Below, one piece after another: positions 54,934 through 62,574 of a stretch of 64,000 bases of DNA (its first letter is position 1; every line of letters starts with the position of its first letter). The translations under genes and the position numbers were made by a program. The notes under the pieces were generated by a model. That model saw only the letters and a list, made by a program, of their open reading frames with translations, was not told where the DNA came from and ran no database searches. This DNA comes from Simiduia curdlanivorans (lineage in GTDB: Bacteria > Pseudomonadota > Gammaproteobacteria > Pseudomonadales > Cellvibrionaceae). The DNA lies in assembly GCF_030409605.1 (NCBI RefSeq), contig NZ_JAUFQG010000004.1:2529001-2593000 (forward strand), in the 5' to 3' direction.

Positions 54934-55209
54934 TTAAATTGTTTCTACGTATATTGAATTTAACGTTTTTCGAATTGACTCCTCGTTTTCTGATAGTGGA
55001 GCGTAATCTAGCTTTCTGTTTAAGCTTTGGGATAATCTATTTACTTTTTTAGTATCATTGTTCTGAGTCGCGATATCTATCTCTATAACCGCTGGCAGAA
55101 TATCTTCAATCCAATATCTTGCGGCAGCCTCTTTTTGTTCATTTTTATTTGCGTCTTTAATTAATTGGATTAGGGTGGTTGCTAAATCTAACAGGTATTT
55201 GTTTGTCAT
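54934..55209 (-). CDS. Candidate immunity protein 3 (91 residues)
   Basis: MTNKYLLDLATTLIQLIKDA opens a small, acidic, all-helical protein without known family. It starts four bases after the stop of a toxin-like C-terminal fragment (55214-55616), the standard arrangement of a toxin and its immunity gene. AT-rich codon use sets it apart from the core genes. The role is inferred from position. Confidence 0.55.
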   Translation of the reverse strand: MTNKYLLDLATTLIQLIKDANKNEQKEAAARYWIEDILPAVIEIDIATQNNDTKKVNRLSQSLNRKLDYAPLSENEESIRKTLNSIYVETI

Positions 55210-55213
55210 GATG

Positions 55214-55616
55214 TCACCAGCTCGTTGCTTTTGGCGTTAAGCCGTTTGGGATGGTGTTTCGAGAGTCAGGGATATATAGCTGCTCCTTTCCACCAGAAAG
55301 CTGCCATCCATTTGCGTTCTCTACTGATTGGGACGCAGCATCCCCAATCCAACCATTCAGACCATCCTTTGGAACTGTATATTCGACATACGCGCCGTTA
55401 TTGTTCCAGTCCTCTAGAACAGCATAGCCACTACGCCATTCAGCTTTTGATGCGGGGAGTGGGTCAGTATTACCTGCACAGTATTAATGATGGGAGAATT
55501 TGAGTGATAACAATATCACGTGAAATTTCTCTTGCTGGCGGTGCCACTCCAGCGATGTAGTCACGTCTACTTTTATTCCAAAGACTAAACTCTGGATTAT
55601 TCTCGGCGCGGCAGTG
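55214..55616 (-). pseudogene. Frameshifted orphan toxin C-terminal domain
   Basis: Minus-strand reading from the TGA of the preceding immunity gene gives AENNPEFSLWNKSRRDYIAG, continues to ILPSLILC, and then shifts frame. The next frame reads AGNTDPLPASKAEWRSGYAV and ends GWQLSGGKEQLYIPDS...GLTPKATSW before TGA 55214-55216. One base change in the CTGTGCAGG stretch near 55476 would rejoin them. No start codon or N-terminal delivery domain is present. I read it as a displaced toxin tip next to its immunity gene; the enzymatic class is not recognised. Confidence 0.6.
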
Positions 55617-55955
55617 TCAGCTCGGGCTTAGTCCTATGGTCTCTTCGGAAAAATCAGCGCATACAGTTACGTCACCCGGTTTGCGCGGATGTTTTAGTGG
55701 AATATTTTTTTCAGCAAGTTCTAGGTTTTCGATAACCCAGTCAAGAGAGGTTGTTGGGAACTCTTCTTGTTCAATTTTAATTGAGTTGCTGAATTTACTG
55801 AGGGGTTCGGCTCTAAAGATAAAGTGTGATCTCGTTTTAGAAAGTTCGATTTTTTCGTTAGGGAATATTTCATAAAATAAATCTGTAACTTTTACTGCAT
55901 GGGTGCTTATACTGTTAGGATAAATGATACCCAATTGTTCCAAAATTTTGCTCAC
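55617..55955 (-). CDS. Candidate immunity protein 2 (112 residues)
   Basis: A 112-residue AT-rich gene starting at GTG 55955, three bases after the stop of a truncated toxin (55959-56108). SKILEQLGIIYPNSISTHAV opens a mixed alpha/beta protein that I cannot assign. It has no SD, so it would rely on coupled translation from the upstream toxin. Position and size suggest immunity; the toxin it once matched is reduced to a tail. Confidence 0.55.
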   Translation of the reverse strand: MSKILEQLGIIYPNSISTHAVKVTDLFYEIFPNEKIELSKTRSHFIFRAEPLSKFSNSIKIEQEEFPTTSLDWVIENLELAEKNIPLKHPRKPGDVTVCADFSEETIGLSPS

Positions 55956-55958
55956 AGT

Positions 55959-56108
55959 CTAATTGCCAATAGGAGTTAAGTTGATCGTTGTGACATATCC
56001 GCTACTTTGAAGATCCGAGAGCAGTGGCGTGTTGTATGTGCCGCCAAAGAAAGTCGGGTAGATTTCTGTGGTTTGCTCGCGTGCTACCTCGCCAATAAAG
56101 TTCTGTAC
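55959..56108 (-). pseudogene. Truncated second toxin: N-terminal piece fused to a short tail
   Basis: FIGEVAREQTTEIYPTFFGG duplicates residues 39-58 of the main toxin (FIGELAREQTTEIYQTFFGG), and the DNA is nearly identical between 56036-56107 and 57931-58002. The frame then departs into TYNTPLLSDLQSSGYVTTIN and stops at 55959. The body of the toxin is missing. It looks like a recombination remnant in which the shared N-terminus carried in another toxin tail. Confidence 0.75.
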
Positions 56109-56215
56109 TTTTTTATGCCAAAAAATTTTATAGTATCTAGTCTGGAAAATAATTCGATTATAAATTTTTACATCTATGCGGAGATGTTGGCGTTTACGTT
56201 CACGATGTGGTGTCG

Positions 56216-56539
56216 TTATATTTCTTGTATGTTTACATCTGAGTTTCCTCTCCAGCTTATTCTTTTGAACTTTCCTTCCAGTATTCCCAGATCTCGCAGA
56301 TGTTCAAACACTTCCGATGGGCACCACTCTTTACCGTCGGAAAAGTAAATGCCCATATTCCTTAGTAGGTTAAAAATCTTAGCTTTATCTTTATCTCCTG
56401 AAGTCTCTATTTGTAGATGATTTCCGCCTGAAGCTCTAAATCCTGAAGCAATTAGTTTTTTCATTAACTCGTCGTCGCTGATAGATACTTTTATTGTATT
56501 TTGATCAGCTTTTTCGACAAAAGAATATTTCATATTCAC
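56216..56539 (-). CDS. Candidate immunity protein 1, cognate of the main toxin
   Basis: A 107-residue protein whose GTG start overlaps the toxin stop (GTGA), with an in-frame ATG two codons later. NMKYSFVEKADQNTIKVSIS begins a small alpha/beta protein without known family. Tight coupling to the toxin gene is the usual way to guarantee immunity. AT-rich composition matches the toxin C-terminus region. Confidence 0.65.
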   Translation of the reverse strand: MNMKYSFVEKADQNTIKVSISDDELMKKLIASGFRASGGNHLQIETSGDKDKAKIFNLLRNMGIYFSDGKEWCPSEVFEHLRDLGILEGKFKRISWRGNSDVNIQEI

Positions 56540-58113
56540 TTTACAGTAATCTCCGCTAAGGTTGTTACGTCCTTGGTATCAATTGTTGGTATAGATTCGA
56601 TAACTATCTCAGGAGCTCCACCAGGAAGGTGGTTTCCTGGTCCTAAGAAATATTGATTGCCTTCTAAAGGACTTCGAGTCATTTTGTCAGCTATATTATC
56701 AACTTTCCTGATTTTGAACCCCTCTTTTAGAGTTCCAGGTTCCAGTCCAAAGGCGTTTTCCAACTCTGCTACTTTAGCTGCACTTACACTAGATTTACCA
56801 TTGAAATCACCGATAACATCTGAAATTCCCTTGCTGTCTGATATAAACGTGCCGTTCCGGCCAATCGTGGGATAATTGTCCCAAGCTGTAGGGCTGATGT
56901 TATACCCTGTATTATCTAGTAGCATTTGATTTTGGCGTTTTCTAGCTTGAATTACACGAGTTTCACCAGGGTTTTTGCTAAGATCTTTTTTGTCCTTTGG
57001 TTTATTCGAACTAGGCTTATCTGTCTTCGTCTGAGCCGGAGTATCCGTCTTAACATCATCAAAACTACGCTTAACACTCTTCGCTCCGCGTTTGGCTTTG
57101 TCGGCTAGGTATTTGCCGACTTTTTTGTTGGCGATGGCGAATTCTGACAGTAGTTTGCCGAGTTTTTCGAATTGTCTGATGAGCCTGGCTTTGCTGGCGA
57201 TGGCGATGGCGACGCCTAGGCCTACGCCGCCGGTGAGTGCGGTGAGTATGGCGGTGAGTATGATCTCGAACGCTGCTGCACCGCCGAATTCGGCGACTTC
57301 TAGCCGGTGCTGGCTCAGCGCGAAATCTTTAATAAATATCCCTATGTCACGCATTAGCGGGCCGTCGGATGTGACTTGGTCGGCGAGATCTAGCGCCTTT
57401 TTAATGTCGTCTAGGCTGACTTTGGTTGGGTCGAAACCCAGTACGTCTATCAGTTCGCGCAGCTCGGCGTCTAAATTCAGGCTGGTGAAGGTGTCGTAGA
57501 AATTTTCTGTGCCAGAGGCGGTGGCCGCATTTTTAGCGTACCGATACAGCCTTAGCTGCATGGAAGTGAGGTCGTTAACTTCCTTGATCCACTTAGCGAG
57601 ATCCCAGGCAGCGCCACCCAAGCCTTTAAGGCTGGCCCAGCGCAGCGCTAGGTCTTTGCCGAAATAGCTTAGCTTTTGGAACTCTTCATCAATCTTCGCC
57701 GTTTCGGCGCGCTCGGCGATTAAGATTTCATTCAGCGCCTGTTTAATCTTCACCCGCAGTATGGCGCGATCGTCGGCGACGGGTTGTAGGCTGTTGTCTT
57801 TCTCGATAATCAGCTGCGAGCGCTCGATGGCGTCGGCTATGCGGTCGTTGTTGCTGCGCACTTGGGTGAAGATGCTGGGCCCGTTAATGACACCGACGTT
57901 GACTTGCGGGGTACACAGGTGCCTTGGCAGGTGGTCTGTGCCGCCAAAGAAGGTTTGGTAGATTTCTGTGGTTTGCTCGCGTGCTAGCTCGCCAATAAAG
58001 GCCTGGGCCTGGCCTGGGCCGCGGAATAGATTTTTGTTTGAGCAGGTGTCGCTGCCCCAGCCGTGGGTAAGTCGATAGCGCTGACCTTGTGAATCCGTGA
58101 GGATGATTGACAT
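56536..58113 (-). CDS. Putative polymorphic toxin with conserved N-terminal delivery part
   Basis: A 525-residue protein from ATG 58113. Residues 1-65 (MSIILTDSQGQRYRLTHGWG...) carry cysteines 24 and 67 and occur again in the truncated copy. Residues 80-270 are helical. A glycine-rich hydrophobic segment at 278-307 could insert into a membrane. A Lys/Asp/Pro linker (350-385) separates the C-terminal domain (385-525), which ends GNQYFLGPGNHLPGGAPEIV and a short tail. The order, composition shift and downstream immunity gene fit a polymorphic toxin, perhaps a type VI effector, but no VgrG, Hcp or PAAR gene is in the window. Toxic activity unknown. Confidence 0.65.
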   Translation of the reverse strand: MSIILTDSQGQRYRLTHGWGSDTCSNKNLFRGPGQAQAFIGELAREQTTEIYQTFFGGTDHLPRHLCTPQVNVGVINGPSIFTQVRSNNDRIADAIERSQLIIEKDNSLQPVADDRAILRVKIKQALNEILIAERAETAKIDEEFQKLSYFGKDLALRWASLKGLGGAAWDLAKWIKEVNDLTSMQLRLYRYAKNAATASGTENFYDTFTSLNLDAELRELIDVLGFDPTKVSLDDIKKALDLADQVTSDGPLMRDIGIFIKDFALSQHRLEVAEFGGAAAFEIILTAILTALTGGVGLGVAIAIASKARLIRQFEKLGKLLSEFAIANKKVGKYLADKAKRGAKSVKRSFDDVKTDTPAQTKTDKPSSNKPKDKKDLSKNPGETRVIQARKRQNQMLLDNTGYNISPTAWDNYPTIGRNGTFISDSKGISDVIGDFNGKSSVSAAKVAELENAFGLEPGTLKEGFKIRKVDNIADKMTRSPLEGNQYFLGPGNHLPGGAPEIVIESIPTIDTKDVTTLAEITVK

Positions 58114-58860
58114 GTCCTTGTCTCGTCCCAAATGAAGAGCCGGTATTATCTTTCGGTTTGGCTGAAAGTACACACCTTGGTGAGTTTATCGTCAGTTTTT
58201 GTCGATTGCTAGACGCTAATTGGTGCGATGGCACTGAATTGGGGTGCGGCAATGCTAGCAACTCGCAGTGCGCGATAGGTGCTAGAGCGCCTAGCTATCG
58301 CTGAGCAGATTGGCTTCATACCCGTTCTTAGCGCGGCCTTTATGCTTCGTGATAGGTCGGGATAATTCGCCGTAGGTGGACTTGAGCCCTGTGGTTATTT
58401 GTTAATAGGTTTGTTCTGGTGATTCTCAATCCGGTGCTTTTGTCCCACGATGAGAAGTGGTAGGTTGCTCCGCTGTCGGGGCTTTTACGCTGCGCCAAAA
58501 TCCCAATTTTTTTGAGTCAATCATGTTGTAACACTTTACAGTGATAGTTAATTTACTAGGTTCGTAATGGACAATGTATTGAATCTATAAATAAAGCCTA
58601 ATTGTAATGGAATGTGTTGGTAATTCGATTAAATTTTCTGACTTTAATCAATGTTTTTAAAAGGGGTTGTGCATATGTTGTAATTCTGGGTTAGGTTGTG
58701 TGGCTACTAAGTATATTTTTTTAATTTCCTTATTTTTCTAGTTACTTCTTCTTATTTTCAAATGGTAATCGGTCGGGCTTGTTGACTTCTTAATATTGTA
58801 TTAACTAACATCTGGGTGTTGGAGATAATCCGATTATTAAAATTGACAGGAAGTTTAACA
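58114..58860. other. AT-rich gene-free region upstream of the toxin and peptide genes
   Basis: About 750 bases without a supportable ORF. It separates the divergent toxin gene and the WWWW-peptide gene and must hold both promoters. TTGACT at 58782-58787 is a possible -35 for the peptide gene, but no good -10 follows at normal spacing. Two 17-codon ATG ORFs are present and look like chance. Confidence 0.45.
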
Positions 58861-58989
58861 ATGAAAAAGAATATTTTTATTTCGATAGTTTTTTCTGCAA
58901 CGCTTGTTGCATCAGGCTTTGCTTTTGCTGGTGAAGCTTGTGATTGGTGGTGGTGGGATTTGGGCATTGTTTGCCATACGCCAAAATAA
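58861..58989 (+). CDS. 42-residue secreted Trp-rich two-cysteine peptide
   Basis: MKKNIFISIVFSATLVASGF and AFA form a textbook signal peptide. The predicted mature peptide, cut after Ala23, is GEACDWWWWDLGIVCHTPK: 19 residues with four consecutive tryptophans between two cysteines that could close a disulfide ring. AGGAAG lies eight bases before the ATG. A hairpin terminator follows 40 bases after the stop. I know no family like it. A membrane-active peptide, a signal, or a toxin-like molecule are possibilities, none shown. Confidence 0.7.
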   Translation: MKKNIFISIVFSATLVASGFAFAGEACDWWWWDLGIVCHTPK

Positions 58990-59028
58990 ATTTATGAACG
59001 CTTGACACAGCTGTATGATAGCCAAATG

Positions 59029-59066
59029 GTCGCTGAATGTTTTAGTTTGAAGCTTCAGCGGCTTTT
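59029..59066 (+). terminator. Probable terminator of the secreted-peptide gene
   Basis: GTCGCTGAA pairs with TTCAGCGGC across a 16-base loop and is followed by TTTTATG. The nine-pair stem includes one G-T pair. From here to 59461 I see no gene. Confidence 0.5.
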
Positions 59067-59461
59067 ATGCTTGCCCTAATTTTTTATTAAGTATAGTTTG
59101 TCTTGTTTTATCCTTGCGTGATGGATGTTGTACTTAATTGCTTCAAGATATTTCCTTGGTCGTAAGAGCATGCAGGTTAATTGTCTTCAGCGTTGCTAAG
59201 AGATGCAGTATCATTTTTTAAATTTAATAATTTTTCCTTTTAAGAAATATTCTATTGGCATAAACAGCATCTAAATCGCCTGATTCGTTTTCGTGGTTGG
59301 CAGGGCGCCCATCGTAATTTTCAGAAAGCTTCAGTGTTCTTACTTATCTTTCAAGCTAAGTTATGGCATCCAAATTTAGCGTGTCAGTTAGCGGGACACC
59401 CACCTTGGTTCCGGCAGGCTCTTAGCTTTTTCGTGGAGTTACTGCGATATCTAGATCTCAG

Positions 59462-59554
59462 CAGCACCTGAACTTTTGCAAAGGCCATGGATGGCCTGCG
59501 AGCGACTCAATACAAGGATGTATTGATGGAGCGGCAAAAGTTTAGGTGGTGCTG
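59462..59554. repeat. Cloverleaf-like extragenic palindromic element
   Basis: The outer arms CAGCACC-TGAACTTTTGC and GCAAAAGTTTA-GGTGGTGCTG pair with small imperfections. Inside are two hairpins, GGCCAT-GG-ATGGCC (59483-59496) and TCAATAC-AAGGAT-GTATTGA (59507-59526), each followed by a GAGCG-like box (GCGAGCGAC, GGAGCGG). This nested form resembles REP-type extragenic elements that are dispersed in marine gammaproteobacterial genomes. No ORF overlaps it convincingly. Confidence 0.65.
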
Positions 59555-59758
59555 GGATTTGGCACGAGCTTTGGTGTGGTTGCGGTTTGGTTTGCGTTTT
59601 TAAAAGCGTGTTAATTTCGGCGAAATAGGAAGTGCTGGGCTAGAAGTCTGGCGGACCGGACGGGAATAATTCAGGTCGTCCTGACCTTCACCCTTCGGGC
59701 GCCTAATCGGCGTCCAAAATTTCTGTCCTGAAATTTAGTGACTCGCACCCTTCGGGGC

Positions 59759-60090
59759 CGGCCATCCGCGCTTGTCAGCCGTTGCCCAAATTCGTTCCTG
59801 ACGATTAGTGACTCGGATCATCGTGACCCTCGGGGCTATGCCCCAACAGCAAAGCTGTTGTCTCAATTTGTTCCCAACAAATTGATCGAACCCGTACGCG
59901 GGTGTGGGCTGTAAGGGTGTGGCCTTTGAAGGGGTAGTTAAAAGGGGGCTCAGTTCTAAAGTGAAATTGTAGCGAGAGTCGGGCAGTGGCGGACCGGACG
60001 GGACTGGCTCGGACGTCCTGCCCTCGGGGCGTTGCCCGAGGGGGCGGCCATCCGCGCTTGTCAGCCGTTGCCCAAATTCGTTCCTGACGA
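59759..60090. repeat. Two copies of a 46-bp direct repeat within the tRNA-tail array
   Basis: Bases 59759-59804 and 60045-60090 are identical over 46 positions, beginning CGGCCATCCGCGCTTGTCAG and ending TTCGTTCCTGACGA. The second copy completes a perfect hairpin (CAAATTCG...CGAATTTG, 60073-60095). In the first copy the right arm is shortened. Confidence 0.85.
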
Positions 60091-60218
60091 ATTTGTCGAA
60101 CCCGAGCGCGACTAGTGACTCGGGCCGTCCATGGCCCTCGGGCTTCGCCCACCGCTGTCGCGGATGCCCTAATTTGCTCCCGGCAAATTAGTCGCCCCGC
60201 CCAATCCAACACACAAAT

Positions 60219-60247
60219 AAAAAAGCCCTCACGAGGAGGGCTTTTTT
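60219..60247 (-). terminator. Rho-independent terminator of the tRNA-Val/tRNA-Asp transcript
   Basis: AAAAAAGCCCTC and GAGGGCTTTTTT form a strong hairpin with a T tract on the minus strand, nine bases after the CCA end of tRNA-Asp. Confidence 0.88.
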
Positions 60248-60255
60248 GTTTGTAC

Positions 60256-60332
60256 TGGCGGACCGGACGGGACTCGAACCCGCGACCTCCGGCGTGACAG
60301 GCCGGCATTCTAACCAACTGAACTACCGGTCC
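60256..60332 (-). tRNA. tRNA-Asp (anticodon GTC)
   Basis: Read on the minus strand the gene is 77 bases including an encoded CCA. Acceptor arms GGACCGG and CCGGTCC pair fully, the discriminator is G, the anticodon loop CTGTCAC has GTC in the centre, and the T-arm reads GGGTTCGAGTCCC. Fragments of its 3' end recur downstream. Confidence 0.97.
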
Positions 60333-60378
60333 GCATAACCGGTTGGCGTAAGTAACTGCTGTTAAATACTGCCTTATA

Positions 60379-60454
60379 TGGTGGGTGGTACAGGGGTCGA
60401 ACCTGTGACCTACGCCTTGTAAGGGCGCCGCTCTACCAACTGAGCTAACCACCC
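60379..60454 (-). tRNA. tRNA-Val (anticodon TAC)
   Basis: 76 bases on the minus strand including an encoded CCA. Acceptor arms GGGTGGT and ACCACCC pair, the discriminator is A, the anticodon loop CTTACAA carries TAC, and the T-arm loop is TTCGACC. It lies 46 bases upstream of tRNA-Asp, probably in one transcript. Confidence 0.97.
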
Positions 60455-60619
60455 GTTGTTCAAGAGCCGCGTATTCTACTGATTAATCGACTTAGGTCAA
60501 CAACCAAGTTGGGTTTTTTATGGGGTGTTCGCCGACTTTCGCGCTGCTGTGATTGGTGTGTAGGCGTTGCCCAGTGGCGTTGTTATACTCCGCGCTTCTT
60601 TTTGAGCCATGAATGAGGA

Positions 60620-61141
60620 ATGCCGGTGGCAATTGGTACTAACAAGGTGGCGAAAGCATGGGCCAGGGTTTCGAAGACGGGGGCACTGCTGTTGCTGGGT
60701 GCGGCGTGTTTGTTGGCGTCCATCGGCGCTCAGGCGGTAATCGACGTTTATGAATTTAAAGACGAGAGCCTGCGCGCGCGCTATTTAGTGTTTGTGGAGG
60801 AGATGCGCTGCCCTAAGTGTCAGAACCAAAACCTCGCCGGTTCCGATTCGCCCATTGCCGGCGATTTGCGCAAAGAGTTGTATCGGTTGCTGGACGAAGG
60901 CAAATCCGATGAGGAGATTGTCGATTTCATGGTGGCGCGCTACGGCGATTTTATCCTTTATAAGCCACGGGTGCAGTGGAATACCTACCTGCTCTGGGGT
61001 GCGCCTTTGGTGTTGCTTGGTTTGGGTTTGATTGTTGTGGTGGCGCTGGGTTGGGCCAATCGCCGCAAGGCCACAACGCCGGCTGTTATTAGTGCTGAAG
61101 ATCAAGCGCGGCTAGACGCGCTGTTAACGAAGAAATCATAG
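60620..61141 (+). CDS. ccmH: Cytochrome c-type biogenesis protein CcmH (CycL)
   Basis: A 173-residue protein. A signal peptide (cut near IGAQA) is followed by a periplasmic three-helix domain with the redox pair Cys64/Cys67 in MRCPKCQNQNLAGSDSPIAG, and a C-terminal membrane helix (about 118-140). It acts with CcmG and CcmF to present reduced apocytochrome for haem ligation. It lies 33 kb from ccmG instead of directly after it, and pairs with ccmI nine bases downstream. Confidence 0.95.
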   Translation: MPVAIGTNKVAKAWARVSKTGALLLLGAACLLASIGAQAVIDVYEFKDESLRARYLVFVEEMRCPKCQNQNLAGSDSPIAGDLRKELYRLLDEGKSDEEIVDFMVARYGDFILYKPRVQWNTYLLWGAPLVLLGLGLIVVVALGWANRRKATTPAVISAEDQARLDALLTKKS

Positions 61142-61150
61142 GAAAAGCAG

Positions 61151-62398
61151 ATGACTGTATTTTGGATAGCGGCGCTGCTGATGGCGTTAGTGGCGGGCGT
61201 TTGTATCTTGTGGCCTCTGCTGGTTAAGGCGAAAGACGCGGCAGCGGGGCGGGGCGAGACCAATATCTCCATTTATCAAGGCCGCAAGACCGAGTTAGAT
61301 GCGCAGTTGGCGGCGGGCGAGCTGGACCAGCAATCCCACCAAGCCATGCTTGATGAACTGAATTTTTTACTGCTCGATGATACGAAAGAGGCTGACGCGA
61401 CAGCGCCGGCGAGCGCCACGGCCAATACCAGCCTTTGGGTGTTGTTGACGGCGGCGGTTTTATTGCCGTTGGTGGCGGGGCTTTGGTATTGGCAGCAGGG
61501 CGCCAGCCAAGAGGTGGCGCTGCGGGGCATGATGCAACACATCGACAGCCCACAGGATGCGGAAAAGGTGGTGCAGGTGTTGCGCGGCACAGTGGCCAAA
61601 GACCCAGAAAATACCCAGAACTGGTTCATGCTGGCGCGCCTATATATGGAGCTTGGCCAGTATGCCGACGCCACCATGGCGTATTTAGAAGTGGTGAATC
61701 GCGAGCCAGAGGCGGCCGAGGTGGTGGCGGAAATGGCGCAGGCGCTGTTTTTGGCATCGAATAACCAAATGACGCCAGAAGTGCGCAAGATCAACCAGCG
61801 CGCCCTCCAGCTCAACCCGGAAAACGGTACCTCGTTGGGCTTGGCCGGCATTGATGCCTTCGAGCAAAAACGCTATCAAGAGGCCATAGATCTGTGGCAG
61901 AAAGCCATGTCTAAATCCACCCCCGGCAGCCCGGCTTATAACGCCTTGCAGGGTGGTGTAGCCCGCGCTCAAGCGGCTTTAGGCGGCGATGCCGGCGCCA
62001 GTGAGCAAGTTGCCGCTGCGCCAGCACCGGCGAGTCAGCCCGATGCGAGCGCTAAGCCGAGCATTCAAGTGCGCGTGACGGCGACCAGCCAGGTGCCGTT
62101 AACGGGGCAAACCTTGTTCGTCTACGCGCGCGCTTGGCAGGGGGCAAAAATGCCACTGGCCATTCAGCGCTTGAATGCCAATAGCCTACCTTTAACGGTG
62201 ACCTTGGACGACAGCATGGCGATGATGGCCGGTGTGTCCCTGTCTAGCGCCGGTGAGTTGGAAGTGATAGCGCGCTTATCCGCGTCTGGCAGCCCGGCGC
62301 CGCAACCGGGCGATTGGCAGGCCGCTACCGGGCCTGTGAGCCTTGCCCAAGGCAGTGTGGCGCTGGATTTAGAGATTGCCACACAAGTGCCACAGTAG
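61151..62398 (+). CDS. ccmI: Cytochrome c-type biogenesis protein CcmI (CycH)
   Basis: A 415-residue protein. Two membrane helices (about 1-22 and 93-113) flank a cytoplasmic loop, followed by TPR repeats (about 125-270; PENTQNWFMLARLYMELGQY) and a C-terminal beta domain beginning near IQVRVTATSQVPL. It binds apocytochrome c and hands it to CcmFH. It lies nine bases after ccmH and is followed by a hairpin. Confidence 0.92.
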   Translation: MTVFWIAALLMALVAGVCILWPLLVKAKDAAAGRGETNISIYQGRKTELDAQLAAGELDQQSHQAMLDELNFLLLDDTKEADATAPASATANTSLWVLLTAAVLLPLVAGLWYWQQGASQEVALRGMMQHIDSPQDAEKVVQVLRGTVAKDPENTQNWFMLARLYMELGQYADATMAYLEVVNREPEAAEVVAEMAQALFLASNNQMTPEVRKINQRALQLNPENGTSLGLAGIDAFEQKRYQEAIDLWQKAMSKSTPGSPAYNALQGGVARAQAALGGDAGASEQVAAAPAPASQPDASAKPSIQVRVTATSQVPLTGQTLFVYARAWQGAKMPLAIQRLNANSLPLTVTLDDSMAMMAGVSLSSAGELEVIARLSASGSPAPQPGDWQAATGPVSLAQGSVALDLEIATQVPQ

Positions 62399-62407
62399 GG
62401 TGAAATA

Positions 62408-62440
62408 GGGGCGACTTCTGTGTAGAATCGCCCCATCTTT
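62408..62440 (+). terminator. Hairpin terminator after ccmHI
   Basis: GGGGCGA and TCGCCCC pair, with an inner TTCT / AGAA pairing, and ATCTTT follows. The T tract is short, so termination may be partial before smc. Confidence 0.6.
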
Positions 62441-62574
62441 GGGCGCCAAAACATGGCCGGCAGGGACAGCCTCATAGACGCGTCATCCACGCGCTGATTG
62501 AACGGCTCCCGTAAGGTTTAACTGCCCATAATTACAGAAAAATCAGTACCTTATTTAAAGAGTGAAACTGTTTC

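Larger units (their letters stand above)
59648..60274. repeat. Array with repeated copies of the tRNA-Asp 3' end
   Basis: TGGCGGACCGGACGGGA, the reverse complement of the CCA end and T-arm of tRNA-Asp, occurs at 59649-59665, again at 59987-60005 and at 60256-60274 in the tRNA itself. Between the copies run structured units made of a GC-rich hairpin (CCCTCGGGG...), a second hairpin and an AT-rich hairpin with a TCC-containing loop. I count about five units. No ORF here is real. Confidence 0.75.

Noticed and set aside
56007..56348. A 113-codon plus-strand ORF opposite the toxin locus
   Set aside because: It runs antisense through a toxin remnant and an immunity gene and shows no independent coding character.
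59648..60200. CRISPR array
   Set aside because: The repeats are irregular in length and spacing, are themselves hairpins with varying stems, and no cas gene is present.
59648..60274. A tRNA-Asp-integrated genomic island with attL/attR
   Set aside because: The tail copies are only about 270-340 bases apart with no integrase gene, and no copy is seen at the other edge of the 33 kb accessory interval near 27.6 kb.
59805..60452. A 215-codon minus-strand ORF across the tRNA and repeat region
   Set aside because: It runs through both tRNA genes, the terminator and the repeat array, and its composition is that of structured RNA rather than protein.
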